Translations under genes and position numbers: made by a program | Shown: positions 32,735 through 41,542 of the stretch, one piece after another | Position numbering within the stretch: the first letter of the stretch is position 1 | Layout of the letters: the number at the start of each line of letters is the position of its first letter | The notes under the pieces: model-generated | Databases searched by the model: none | Told to the model about the DNA's origin: nothing | The model's input: only the letters and a program-made list of their open reading frames with translations | Assembly: GCA_910585905.1 (NCBI GenBank) | Contig: CAJUID010000017.1 | Coordinates: forward strand, 1 to 55,363 | Reading direction: 5' to 3' | Origin: an uncultured Lachnospiraceae bacterium | Lineage (GTDB): Bacteria > Bacillota > Clostridia > Lachnospirales > Lachnospiraceae | Length of the DNA: 55,363 nucleotides

Positions 32735-34843
32735 TTATACTTCAAATAATAAGTCGCCATATGTAGGCACTGGCCAGAAACTTTGATCGACAATCATTTC
32801 CAGCTCGTCAATCGGGGCACGTAGGTCATTCATAGCTGGAAATACGACATCTTTAAAGAATGTTGCTTGCTCTTTGCCTTCCTGTTTTGCAGCAGCTTCT
32901 AAAGAAACTTTCTCTAAATTTGCAAGTGCTTTCTGTGCAGATGCGAGGAGAGAAGAGCATTTGGTCAGTAATTCAGTCTGGACAGATGTATCAGCAGCTG
33001 GGCAGGCTGATTTTACACTATTAATTGAATCGGCAAGGCTTGTAACATATTTAATAATTGATGGGATATATTGCTTTCCAGCCATATCAATCATCGTTTT
33101 GGCTTCGATATTTATAGTTTTGGAGTAGATTTCATAGTTGATCTCTACTCTGGATTCAAGCTCTGTTTTTGTCAGCACGTTTTGCCTTTCAAACATGGCA
33201 ATTGTCTTTTCTTCCATTAAATAAGGGATTGCTTCTACAAAGGATTTCACATTTGGAAGACCGCGTTTTTCTGCTTCGGCAACCCAATCATCAGAATATC
33301 CGTCCCCATTAAAGATAACTTTGCGGTGTTCTGTAACCGTCCTCTTGATTAATTCATTGACAGCACGGTCGAAGTCATCCGCCTTTTCTAATTCATCCGC
33401 AAAATCCTGTAGTACATCTGCAACCATAGTGTTAAGTGTGAAGTTTGGCCCAGAAATTGACATAGACGAACCAAGCATTCTAAACTCAAATTTATTTCCA
33501 GTAAATGCAAACGGTGAGGTGCGGTTTCTGTCGGTAGCGTCCTTCTTTAATACTGGCAGCACATGTACGCCAGTATCAAGCTTTGAACCCTGGATTGAAG
33601 AGGAGACATCGCCGCGGATAATCTGCTCAATAATATCTTCTAGCTGTTCACCAAGGAAAATGGAGATAATTGCTGGAGGAGCTTCGTTTGCTCCCAGTCT
33701 GTGGTCATTTCCTGGGCTGGAGGCAGAGAGGCGGAGCAGTTCAGCATGTTCATCAACTGCGCGGATTACCGCTGCCAAGAACAGAAGGAACTTTGTGTTT
33801 TCATGTGGTTTTTTACCTGGGTCCATCAGGTTAATGCCAGTATCTGTTACGATGGACCAGTTATTATGTTTGCCAGAGCCATTGACGCCGTCAAATGGTT
33901 TTTCGTGTAGCAGGCATTCCATATTATGCCTTTTTGCAACTTTTTTCATAACTTCCATTACCAACTGGTTATGGTCAGTTGCTATATTTGCGGTAGAAAA
34001 AATTGGAGCCATTTCATGCTGTGCAGGGGCAACTTCGTTATGCTGAGTTTTAGAGAGAATGCCTAGTTTCCAAAGCTCCTGGTTTAAATCTTTCATAAAT
34101 GCGGCAATTCGTTCCTTGATTGCCCCAAAATAGTGGTCATCAAGCTCCTGGCCTTTAGGTGCAGCTGCCCCAAAGAGGGTACGTCCAGAAAAAATTAAAT
34201 CTTTGCGCTGTAAATATTTATCGCGGTCTACCAGGAAATATTCTTGTTCTGGCCCGACAGAGCAGGATATCTTTTTTACATCATCATATCCAAATAGTTT
34301 CATAATACGGACAGCCTGTTTGCTGATTGCTTCCATGGAACGGAGAAGTGGTGTTTTTTTGTCAAGCGCTTCACCTGTGTAAGAGCAGAATGCAGTAGGG
34401 ATACAGAGTGTAACTCCTGCGGCATCTTCCTGCAAAAAGGCTGGAGAAGTACAATCCCATGCAGTATACCCTCTTGCTTCAAAAGTGGCACGGAGGCCGC
34501 CAGAAGGGAAAGAGGAAGCATCAGGTTCGCCTTTGATCAATTCTTTACCGGAAAACTCAAGAACGGGTTTACTTTTGGTTGCAGGGCTTAAGAAAGAGTC
34601 GTGTTTTTCAGCAGTAACGCCGGTCATAGGCTGGAACCAGTGTGTATAATGGGTTGCGCCATGATCCAATGCCCATTCTTTCATTGCATGTGCTACAACG
34701 TTGGCAATATCTGAATCCAGGTCTGCTCCGCTTTCCAAAGTCTTTTTCCATGTTTTGTACACATCCTTTGGAAGCTTTGCCTGCATTACTTCATCGTTGA
34801 ACACGTCTTTTCCAAATACCTGTTCAATAACATTTGTTTCCAT
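32735..34843 (-). CDS. glnN: Type III glutamine synthetase
   Basis: Makes glutamine from glutamate, ammonia and ATP. The 702-aa length and motifs NEVAPAQHEMAPIF, PFDGVNGSGKHNNWS and NRTSPFAFTGNKFEFRM are those of the GSIII family rather than the 440-aa GlnA family. Single gene on the - strand, convergent with scpB. ATG follows AAAGGATGG. A structured leader with an intrinsic terminator lies upstream, suggesting control by attenuation. Confidence 0.96.
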   Translation of the reverse strand: METNVIEQVFGKDVFNDEVMQAKLPKDVYKTWKKTLESGADLDSDIANVVAHAMKEWALDHGATHYTHWFQPMTGVTAEKHDSFLSPATKSKPVLEFSGKELIKGEPDASSFPSGGLRATFEARGYTAWDCTSPAFLQEDAAGVTLCIPTAFCSYTGEALDKKTPLLRSMEAISKQAVRIMKLFGYDDVKKISCSVGPEQEYFLVDRDKYLQRKDLIFSGRTLFGAAAPKGQELDDHYFGAIKERIAAFMKDLNQELWKLGILSKTQHNEVAPAQHEMAPIFSTANIATDHNQLVMEVMKKVAKRHNMECLLHEKPFDGVNGSGKHNNWSIVTDTGINLMDPGKKPHENTKFLLFLAAVIRAVDEHAELLRLSASSPGNDHRLGANEAPPAIISIFLGEQLEDIIEQIIRGDVSSSIQGSKLDTGVHVLPVLKKDATDRNRTSPFAFTGNKFEFRMLGSSMSISGPNFTLNTMVADVLQDFADELEKADDFDRAVNELIKRTVTEHRKVIFNGDGYSDDWVAEAEKRGLPNVKSFVEAIPYLMEEKTIAMFERQNVLTKTELESRVEINYEIYSKTINIEAKTMIDMAGKQYIPSIIKYVTSLADSINSVKSACPAADTSVQTELLTKCSSLLASAQKALANLEKVSLEAAAKQEGKEQATFFKDVVFPAMNDLRAPIDELEMIVDQSFWPVPTYGDLLFEV

Positions 34844-34869
34844 ATTGATACCATCCTTTCATATTAACA

Positions 34870-34953
34870 TGTTGAATCAGTCAACAAGCTCTCGTTAATT
34901 ATATCTGTCCAGGTGGTCATAACCGCTTTTTGGGTGCAAGTTATGTCAGATAT
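34870..34953 (-). promoter_or_regulatory. Structured 5' leader of glnN
   Basis: Two hairpins close to the start: TGTTGA/TCAACA (34870-34886), and a longer one joining ATATCTG (34901-34907) to CAGATAT (34947-34953), with CATAAC/GTTATG paired inside. Together with the terminator at 35023-35058 they make a multi-hairpin leader. Confidence 0.5.
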
Positions 34954-35022
34954 GTCGGTTCCTATGATGTCTGATCTGAACAGAATTAGTAAATACCTCT
35001 GGTCTGTCAAATTCTTTCTAGC

Positions 35023-35058
35023 AAAAAAGGCGAACTCAAACGAATTGAGAACGCCTTT
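35023..35058 (-). terminator. Intrinsic terminator upstream of glnN (candidate attenuator)
   Basis: AAAGGCG (35026-35032) pairs with CGCCTTT (35052-35058); CTCAA/TTGAG extends it. The T run is present only in the - strand reading, so it acts on transcripts heading into glnN, 180-215 bases from its start codon. No other - strand gene lies nearby upstream. Confidence 0.7.
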
Positions 35059-35148
35059 GTTCTGTACAGTATTTAACCAACTGCTATTACAATAACACAA
35101 TTTCTTGGATTTGAAAAGCCCTTTTTTGATTTTTTTTATGAAAAGAAA

Positions 35149-35175
35149 CAAATAGTTACTATTCACGTCTAATTT
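35149..35175 (-). repeat. Short dispersed element, copy in the glnN/AI-2E gap
   Basis: Read on the - strand, these 27 bases match 38068-38094 at 23 positions, including AATTAGAC and GAATAGT. The surrounding interval 35059-35385 has no gene; TATAAT at 35353-35358 may be a -10 box for the transporter but no good -35 is seen. Confidence 0.55.
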
Positions 35176-35385
35176 AGAAAATAGCAAAGTTTTTCGTTTT
35201 TATACGCAAAAAGAGGACTATTTTATGGAATATGCATAACGCTCTTGCAAAAATGGGAGAAAAAAAGTATGATAGATGGAGTGGCTTGCAACCTGCGCAA
35301 AGAAGTTTTTTGTTATGGTATGAGGGCTGAATCATGTCTTATCGTTCTTATATATAATTATGAATAAGCTGGAGGTATATTACTG

Positions 35386-36780
35386 ATGTCAGAAAAAGAA
35401 CAACAAAAGCCGTTTTCTATTAAGGAGGCTTTTTTAAAATGGTTTGGGTTATTTTTGGTGGTGATTGCATCGCTTGCTGTCTTTTTTGTGGTGGATAATG
35501 CTTCATCCATTGTTAGTACCATTGGGAGTTACATAGGGATATTGCGTCCAGTCGTGTATGGCTGTGTAATAGCTTACATATTAAATCCATTAATGAAATT
35601 AATTCAAAATTCCATTATGCGTTTTCTGGAGAGGAAAGGCAGACAGGCATCCCAGAAGAAAAAGGGGCTTGTCACAGGGATTTCTATTACCTTGTCGCTG
35701 CTTCTTGGGATTATTATTATTATTGTGCTTTGTTGGATGATTCTTCCGCAGTTAGTGGCCAGCGTCTATTCGTTGGTTGAAAATCTGCCATCTAAAGCGA
35801 ATTATTATTATAATATGTTGAATGAAAGTATCCGCAACAATAAATTTTTGGCAGATACCATGCAGGAAGTTGCATTGAATGCTACAAAGTATATGGATGA
35901 AATGGTAAACACGAAATTACTGCCTTGGATGCAGACTGATTTGCTGCCGAGTGTTAATTTGGTTGCTATGGAGTTTGCAAATGGTGTGATGAGTGTTTTA
36001 AATGTGCTGTATAATCTTTTTATTGGAATTATTGTTGCTATTTATATTTTGGCAAGTAAAGATACATTTGCTGCACAGGCTAAGAAAGTTGCCTATGGCA
36101 TATTTAAGAAAGAACATGCAGACACGGTAATCCGGTATGTCAGGATATCACATGGCATGTTTAGTGGTTTTATTATAGGAAAGATTGTTGATTCTACGAT
36201 TGTAGGTATTTTATGTTTTGTGGCAATGACGGTTATGGGCCTGCCATATGCATTGTTGATTAGTGTTATTATCGGTGTAACAAATATTATTCCGGTATTT
36301 GGGCCATATCTTGGGCTGATACCAAGTGTGTTTTTGATTTTGATTGTAAATCCAATGCAGGCGTTGTATTTTGTAATCTTGATTGCCATATTGCAGCAGA
36401 TTGATGGAAATATTATCGGACCAGCAATTCTTGGTGAGTCAACAGGACTATCTGCATTTTGGGTACTGTTTTCTATTCTCTTATTTGGCGGCTTGTGGGG
36501 AATTGTCGGTATGATCATCGGCGTACCTCTCTTTGCAGTTATTTACCGCATTGTGGCTGACTTTATTAATTGGAAGCTTTTGGGCAGGGATTTGTCAACC
36601 GTAACAGATCAATACCTTAATTTAAAGTGTATTACAGTGGATGGTGACGAAGTTTCTTATATTGAGTATTCTGATGAGGAGTTACATCGGAAAGAGGAGG
36701 AAAAGAGAAGAAAAAGGGCGGCCTTAAAAGAAAAGTATTTAAACCTTAAATGGTTGAAACGGAAAAAGAAACAGCCTTGA
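35386..36780 (+). CDS. AI-2E family transporter
   Basis: 464-aa polytopic membrane protein of the AI-2E/PerM family. Paired N-terminal helices, a soluble middle (about 130-215), then a helix cluster with the family segment GVTNIIPVFGPYLGLIPS and a second conserved stretch near QQIDGNIIGPAILG. A basic tail (EEEKRRKRAALKEK) ends the protein. Members export small molecules or ions such as Na+; function here is open. ATG follows GGAGG. Confidence 0.88.
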   Translation: MSEKEQQKPFSIKEAFLKWFGLFLVVIASLAVFFVVDNASSIVSTIGSYIGILRPVVYGCVIAYILNPLMKLIQNSIMRFLERKGRQASQKKKGLVTGISITLSLLLGIIIIIVLCWMILPQLVASVYSLVENLPSKANYYYNMLNESIRNNKFLADTMQEVALNATKYMDEMVNTKLLPWMQTDLLPSVNLVAMEFANGVMSVLNVLYNLFIGIIVAIYILASKDTFAAQAKKVAYGIFKKEHADTVIRYVRISHGMFSGFIIGKIVDSTIVGILCFVAMTVMGLPYALLISVIIGVTNIIPVFGPYLGLIPSVFLILIVNPMQALYFVILIAILQQIDGNIIGPAILGESTGLSAFWVLFSILLFGGLWGIVGMIIGVPLFAVIYRIVADFINWKLLGRDLSTVTDQYLNLKCITVDGDEVSYIEYSDEELHRKEEEKRRKRAALKEKYLNLKWLKRKKKQP

Positions 36781-36800
36781 CGGTAACATGGAGGAGTATT

Positions 36801-37679
36801 ATGATTAAAAGTATGACGGGTTACGGCCAGTACGAGAAGATTACGGAAAAATACCGGGTGGCGGTAGAGATAAAGTCGGTCAATCATCGGTACTGTGATG
36901 TAAGTATAAAAATTCCGAAAAAGTTTAATGTGCTGGAAAGCAGGGTTAGAGATCAAATAAAACACTATGCCAGCCGTGGGAAAATTGATGTCTATATTCA
37001 TTTTGATAATTACTCGGGCAGCGATGTCAAGGTACAATATAATGAAAGGATAGCATCAGATTATGCCAATGTAATTCAGAAGGTAGAGGAAAGCTTTGGG
37101 TTTCCTGGGGCGGTTTCTGCGGATTCTTTTATCCGCCTGCCAGAAGTGGTTTCACTGGGGGAGGAAAGTAAGAATGTAGAGGAGTTCTTTCCGGTAATTG
37201 AGGAAGCAGTGCAGGAAGCAGGAGAAGAGTTTCGGAAGGCAAGGGAGGCAGAAGGGGCAAACTTGCAGGCCGATATTTTGGCAAAACTAGAGTTTATTGA
37301 AGACTTGGTTACTTTTGTGGAAGAGCGTTCCCCACAGATGATAGAGGAATATAGGCAGAAGATTAAAAATAAAGTTACAGAACTTCTTGGCGGCAATCAG
37401 TTAGATGAAAGTACGCTTGCGACGGAGCTTATTATTTATGCAGATAAGGTGTGCGTAGATGAAGAGACAGTGCGCCTTCGGAGTCATCTTCACAACATGC
37501 GGGAAACGCTTGCAAAGGAAGAACCGGTGGGGCGAAAATTAGATTTTATATCGCAGGAGATGAACCGGGAGGCAAACACGATTCTGTCAAAAGCAAATGA
37601 TAAGGAGTTATCCCGGAATGCGATTGATTTAAAAACAGAGATAGAGAAAATTAGGGAACAGATTCAAAATATTGAATAA
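36801..37679 (+). CDS. yicC: YicC family endoribonuclease
   Basis: 292 aa. MIKSMTGYGQ at the N-terminus, VEIKSVNHRYCD and the closing DFISQEMNREANTILSKAND with DLKTEIEKIREQIQNIE are the family signature. YicC proteins are endoribonucleases in several bacteria. ATG 36801 follows GGAGGAG. Paired with remA as usual. Confidence 0.93.
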   Translation: MIKSMTGYGQYEKITEKYRVAVEIKSVNHRYCDVSIKIPKKFNVLESRVRDQIKHYASRGKIDVYIHFDNYSGSDVKVQYNERIASDYANVIQKVEESFGFPGAVSADSFIRLPEVVSLGEESKNVEEFFPVIEEAVQEAGEEFRKAREAEGANLQADILAKLEFIEDLVTFVEERSPQMIEEYRQKIKNKVTELLGGNQLDESTLATELIIYADKVCVDEETVRLRSHLHNMRETLAKEEPVGRKLDFISQEMNREANTILSKANDKELSRNAIDLKTEIEKIREQIQNIE

Positions 37680-37699
37680 ATCCGGAGGAATAGGTTGTT

Positions 37700-37972
37700 A
37701 TGCTGGTGAATATAGGATATGGAAACGTGGTAAATATGGATAAGGTTATCAGCATTATCCGCGCAGATGCTGCCCCAATTAAACGGATGGTTCAAGTTGC
37801 AAAAGACGAAAATATGGCGGTGGACGCAACTTGCGGGCGGAAAACAAAGTGTATATTAGTGATGGACAGTGGACATTTGGTACTGTCAGCATTGCTTCCG
37901 GAAACAATAGAAAACAGGGTGTCAGAGGTCACTATTTCCAGCCAATCGAAACATCATGTGCAAAACCAGTAG
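37700..37972 (+). CDS. remA: RemA-like extracellular matrix regulator (DUF370)
   Basis: 90 aa, full length. LVNIGYGNVVNMDKVISII, APIKRMVQVAKDE and the GRKTKCILVMDSGHLVLSA core match RemA, a ring-forming DNA-binding protein that in Bacillus activates matrix and osmoprotection genes. ATG follows GGAGG, 20 bases after yicC. gmk, normally next, is absent. Confidence 0.92.
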   Translation: MLVNIGYGNVVNMDKVISIIRADAAPIKRMVQVAKDENMAVDATCGRKTKCILVMDSGHLVLSALLPETIENRVSEVTISSQSKHHVQNQ

Positions 37973-38127
37973 CTTTTGCTTTACTGATATTTAGAACAGC
38001 CGATACACAAATTCCAGAAAATAGTCAACCTCTTATGCGCAAGCAAGACAGGTTTGGGCATTTTCTGAAATTAGACACGAATAGTGACTGTTTGAAAAAT
38101 CTTTTGCAGAAAAATAAAGGAAAGACT
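37973..38127. other. Gene-free spacer where gmk is expected
   Basis: No guanylate kinase motif (such as SGPSGVGKGT) appears in any frame between remA and rpoZ. The spacer is A/T rich and holds one copy of the 27-base element. Confidence 0.6.
38068..38094 (+). repeat. Short dispersed element, copy upstream of rpoZ
   Basis: Matches the reverse complement of 35149-35175 at 23 of 27 positions. Lies 34 bases before the rpoZ -35 box. Confidence 0.55.
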
Positions 38128-38157
38128 TTGACCAATGCATATTATATCTGTTATACT
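38128..38157 (+). promoter_or_regulatory. Putative rpoZ promoter
   Basis: TTGACC (38128-38133) and TATACT (38152-38157) with 18-base spacing, about 95 bases ahead of rpoZ. Confidence 0.7.
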
Positions 38158-38252
38158 ATACTGTATTCTTGTCAATGCAGTGGCTAAATAGAGTTTCGTT
38201 TTAACAGAAATTTGGCCAATTAGAAATATTGAGAAAAGAAAGGGGACAGATT

Positions 38253-38573
38253 ATGTTACATCCATCATATCATGATTTAATGAGCACAGTAAACAGTGAG
38301 GTAGAGAAGGGGGAAACTCCTATTGTAAATAGCCGTTATTCTATTGTTTTGGCAACTTCTAAGCGCGCGCGCCAGTTGATTGACGGCGTAGAGCCTCTTG
38401 CAAAGGCTAACTGCCCAAAACCTCTGTCAATTGCGATTGACGAATTAAATGAGTCTAAGATTCATATTCTCAGTGAGGAAGAGGCAGCAGAAGCAGATAT
38501 GCGCAAGGCAGAACGGGAGCTTCAGGAGGCTGCTATGGCGGAAGAATTAGTTTCATTAGCGGAAGAGGATTAG
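38253..38573 (+). CDS. rpoZ: DNA-directed RNA polymerase omega subunit
   Basis: 106 aa. The N-terminal half (NSRYSIVLATSKRARQLIDG) is the RpoZ core; the tail is acidic and alanine/glutamate rich. ATG 38253 follows AAAGGGG; an in-frame start at 38229 is unlikely. Own promoter upstream, since gmk is not between it and remA. Confidence 0.9.
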   Translation: MLHPSYHDLMSTVNSEVEKGETPIVNSRYSIVLATSKRARQLIDGVEPLAKANCPKPLSIAIDELNESKIHILSEEEAAEADMRKAERELQEAAMAEELVSLAEED

Positions 38574-38635
38574 GGATTGTAAGAATTTATTAAAAGGTTA
38601 ATAAAATCCGTGTGAGGCGGAATGGAGGTTTTAGT

Positions 38636-39295
38636 ATGAGGGAAAGTGAAATGACAGGTGGCTGGAAGGAAGAGGAACCAGCCACTACAGCAACAGAGAA
38701 TGAAATTGGAAATCAGGGTCAGGAACCGGAGGGCAGGAATCGGGAATCAGGAAGAAAGAAAGGCAGTTTTTTTAAGGAGCTGATCGTCTATGCGGTGATT
38801 ATCGTATTGTGTGTTACGGTTGTACCGAGGTATGTTGTACAGAGAACGCAAGTATCAGGGATTTCCATGTTAAAGACACTGGAGGATGAGGAGAGCCTTT
38901 TGGTGGAAAAGGTATCTTATTATTTTAATGATCCGTCTAGGTTTGATATTATTACCTTTTACCCAAAGGGGCGAGAACATGATGAATATTATATAAAGCG
39001 TGTAATTGGTTTGCCTGGGGAGACAATACAGATTACAGGCAATACTATCTATATTAATGGAAGAGTTTTGGAAGAGCATTATGGAAGAGAGGCAATGCAG
39101 TCTGGAGGGATTGCGGAGGAGCCGATTAAGCTTGGAAAAAATGAGTTTTTCGTTTTGGGTGACAACCGGAATGACAGTATCGACAGCAGGGATGAAGAAG
39201 TTGGCATTGTAAAAAAAGATAACATTGATGGTCATGCAATTTTGCGAATCTATCCATTTTCTAAATTTGGGACAATACAGAATAAAAATAGTTAA
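38636..39295 (+). CDS. lepB: Signal peptidase I
   Basis: Membrane serine protease that removes signal peptides. 219 aa: a charged cytoplasmic N-terminus of about 48 residues, one transmembrane helix (about 49-63), then the catalytic box SGISM with S77, the lysine K121 in YYIKRVIGLPGE and the GDNRNDSIDSR box. The position after the catalytic serine reads MLKTL where MxPTL is common. ATG 38636 follows GGAGG; an in-frame GTG at 38612 is less likely. Confidence 0.94.
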   Translation: MRESEMTGGWKEEEPATTATENEIGNQGQEPEGRNRESGRKKGSFFKELIVYAVIIVLCVTVVPRYVVQRTQVSGISMLKTLEDEESLLVEKVSYYFNDPSRFDIITFYPKGREHDEYYIKRVIGLPGETIQITGNTIYINGRVLEEHYGREAMQSGGIAEEPIKLGKNEFFVLGDNRNDSIDSRDEEVGIVKKDNIDGHAILRIYPFSKFGTIQNKNS

Positions 39296-39327
39296 GGAAG
39301 AGCATCAATATGAGGGAGGCACGCGGT

Positions 39328-40152
39328 ATGCGTACAAATATGAAAAGGATTGGGATAATATTGTTTTGTTTTTCTGTTGCTGTAGCTCTTTCTGTGGTTG
39401 GAAATACCTGGATGGCCCCAAGATCAGAGGCATGGAATGCGGCTGCCGACAAAGCAATGGTATCTTCTCAAACGGGTGATATTAAGAGCAGGAAGGCAAT
39501 AAAAAAAGGAGCAAAAAGCCGTAAGAATTATAAGATAGCTTTGGATGCAGGGCATCAACGGTACGCAAATAGCGGTGTAGAGCCAGTAGGTCCAGGTTCG
39601 TCAACAAAGAAAATGAAGGTGGCAGGGGGTGCAACCGGAGCAGCAACGAGGACACCGGAATATAAGCTGACATTAAAAGTGGCAAAGAAATTAAAAAAAG
39701 CATTGATAGCAAAGGGATATCAGGTTTATATGGTAAGAAACACTAATAATGTAAATATTAGTAATAAGCAGAGAGCCGTGAAGGCGAACAAAAGTGGTTC
39801 CGACATTTATATCCGTATCCATGCGGATGCTTCTGCTTCTTCTGGAGTCAGGGGGGCGAGTATGCTGTATCCATCGCCATCAAATCGGTATGTGAAAAGT
39901 TTAAGCAAGCCATCTAAAAAGCTTTCTGAGTGTATTTTGAAAAGCTATTGTAAAAAGACGGGAATTCAGAGCCGCGGTCTGATCAAGAGGGATGATTTGA
40001 CGGGGACAAACTGGAGTAAGATACCAGTTACTTTGATTGAAATGGGGTTTCTTAGCAATGCTTCGGAGGATCGTTTTATGAATAGGGCAGCAAATCAGGA
40101 AAAAATGGCAGAAGGAATTGCTGACGGAATAGATGACTATTTTGGATTTTAG
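39328..40152 (+). CDS. N-acetylmuramoyl-L-alanine amidase (Amidase_3)
   Basis: Secreted zinc amidase that cuts the glycan-peptide bond of peptidoglycan. Signal peptide in the first 25-30 residues (IGIILFCFSVAVALSVVG), a basic spacer, then the catalytic domain with LDAGHQ, zinc-binding glutamate in RTPEYKLTL, RIHADAS and LIEMGFLSN. 274 aa from ATG 39328, which follows GGGAGG; ATG 39310 is also possible. Family members often trim at division or sporulation; no such specificity is visible. Confidence 0.9.
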   Translation: MRTNMKRIGIILFCFSVAVALSVVGNTWMAPRSEAWNAAADKAMVSSQTGDIKSRKAIKKGAKSRKNYKIALDAGHQRYANSGVEPVGPGSSTKKMKVAGGATGAATRTPEYKLTLKVAKKLKKALIAKGYQVYMVRNTNNVNISNKQRAVKANKSGSDIYIRIHADASASSGVRGASMLYPSPSNRYVKSLSKPSKKLSECILKSYCKKTGIQSRGLIKRDDLTGTNWSKIPVTLIEMGFLSNASEDRFMNRAANQEKMAEGIADGIDDYFGF

Positions 40153-40325
40153 TGGTATACTAGTATAGGTTACTATTTTTCATCGTGCACTTGATAAAAA
40201 TGTGTTTTTGGGATTGTTAGATTATTATGATATCAAATTATTTTAGGTACAGTAAATAAATTGATTGTCAGTTTGTGCTGAATATTAACTTATTTACGAT
40301 TCCTTACGCAGGAGGAGGTAAGTAT

Positions 40326-40604
40326 ATGACGGGATTAGTGAATTTGATGGAAGAGACAGTCTTAGAAAAGATTGACCAGTTGTGGAAACAGACGGATTAT
40401 TGCAAGTGTGAAAAGTGCCGTATGGACATTGCGGCGTTTGCTTTGAACCGTCTGCCGCCGAGATATGTGCAGTCGTTAGAGGGAAAGCTGTTGCACAGGT
40501 TTGATGCTAGTACAACCCAGATGGATGTCGAGATTACTGCAATGGTCTTTAAGGGAATTCAGATTGTCGGTGATGATCCTCATAAGAACGCAAATGAATT
40601 TTAA
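40326..40604 (+). CDS. ComFB-like small protein
   Basis: 92 aa. The DYCKCEKCRMDIAAFALN cysteine motif followed by LPPRYV is characteristic of the late competence ComFB family. Some ComFB homologues bind cyclic nucleotides; whether this one does is open. ATG 40326 follows GGAGGAGG. Monocistronic, between the amidase and a bidirectional terminator. The upstream gap contains GGTTACTATTTTT near 40168. Confidence 0.8.
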   Translation: MTGLVNLMEETVLEKIDQLWKQTDYCKCEKCRMDIAAFALNRLPPRYVQSLEGKLLHRFDASTTQMDVEITAMVFKGIQIVGDDPHKNANEF

Positions 40605-40621
40605 ATTACAGATTAGATAAC

Positions 40622-40652
40622 AAAAAGGACACGTTTTGGTGTCCTTTTTTGT
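40622..40652. terminator. Bidirectional terminator, ComFB-like gene and traX
   Basis: AAAAAGGACAC (40622-40632) and GTGTCCTTTTT (40639-40649), six-base loop. Confidence 0.93.
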
Positions 40653-40655
40653 TGC

Positions 40656-41333
40656 TTATCTGTATTTCCAAATGCCCCATAATATCAAAAGATGCAGGGG
40701 ATAAAATGCATAAAAGAAATATCTTGGAAGCTGTATTTCTTTTTTCTGCGGGTCAAACCAATAACAAAATGGCAGTGCAAAGGCTGCGTATAGTTCGATG
40801 CCCCCATAGGCGGCTGAAAGCAATATTGCCCAGAACATCTGAGACTTTTTATTGTGACGGAGAACATAAAAAGTAAAGATGAGCACTACTCCAAAATACG
40901 AGTAATCTGTTTTTAGCGCATAAGCCAAAGCGCACCCTGCTGCCAGTATGATTCCTTCCCATAGTAGGTTTTCTTCGTATTTTTGTATGCCTGCCAGTAC
41001 AAAAAGGCCGATTAGCATGGTAAAGAGAACATTTTGCTGGCCTGGTGCAAATGGAGTTTTGTAAAATGCTAAGTCAAATGGGATTTCTGAGAGCAGTGCA
41101 AAAATGGAAAGCCTAAAAATATATTTCTTGATATCTTTTGTGGACAAAAATCCTTGAACTAGCACAAAACAGAAAATCGGGAATGAGATTCTTCCGACAA
41201 TACGCATTCCCCGATAGAGTGCCTCATGTTCTAGCATATTAATAAAAATAAAGGCAATGTGGTCGCATAGCATTGTCAAAACAGCAATTAATTTTAAAGT
41301 TGTCCTGCCAAACGTAGGCCGCAGTGGTATCAT
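40656..41333 (-). CDS. TraX family membrane protein
   Basis: 225 aa, about seven hydrophobic segments. LIAVLTMLCDHIAFIFI, RIVGRISFPIFCFVLVQGF, LSEIPFDLAFY and QQNVLFTMLIGL are TraX-family signatures. The F-plasmid TraX acetylates pilin, but chromosomal Firmicutes members are widespread and not tied to conjugation; no transfer genes are nearby. ATG follows AAAGGAG on the - strand. Confidence 0.85.
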   Translation of the reverse strand: MIPLRPTFGRTTLKLIAVLTMLCDHIAFIFINMLEHEALYRGMRIVGRISFPIFCFVLVQGFLSTKDIKKYIFRLSIFALLSEIPFDLAFYKTPFAPGQQNVLFTMLIGLFVLAGIQKYEENLLWEGIILAAGCALAYALKTDYSYFGVVLIFTFYVLRHNKKSQMFWAILLSAAYGGIELYAAFALPFCYWFDPQKKEIQLPRYFFYAFYPLHLLILWGIWKYR

Positions 41334-41470
41334 ATGCCGCTCCTTTCTTTTTGGTTCTAAGATCAGCCGTGACAGTAGCTTTTACTTCATTAACAGGGCA
41401 AAAAAATAACTTGTGACTCTTAGAATCACAAGCTCTTTCGGGTTGGGCTGTTTATAAAGATAAACAGTAG

Positions 41471-41542
41471 CAGTCTGTAGGGGAATCGAACCCCTGTTTT
41501 CGCCGTGAGAGGGCGACGTCTTAGCCGCTTGACCAACAGACC
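41471..41542 (-). tRNA. tRNA-Glu (anticodon CTC)
   Basis: A cloverleaf of 72 bases: acceptor GGTCTGT/ACAGACT with G discriminator, D arm with GGTCAAGCGG, anticodon stem TCGCC/GGCGA around loop CTCTCAC (anticodon CTC), T arm with GGTTCGATTCC. CCA is not encoded. The first base pair is G-T. Confidence 0.93.

Noticed and set aside
33321..34046. 241-aa frame on the + strand inside glnN
   Set aside because: Antisense shadow of a clearly coding - strand gene.
37831..38187. 118-aa open frame after remA
   Set aside because: It starts inside remA in another frame and runs over the rpoZ promoter; composition is not protein-like.
40656..41333. TraX as a sign of a conjugative element
   Set aside because: No relaxase, coupling protein, integrase or attachment repeat is nearby; chromosomal TraX homologues are common in Firmicutes.
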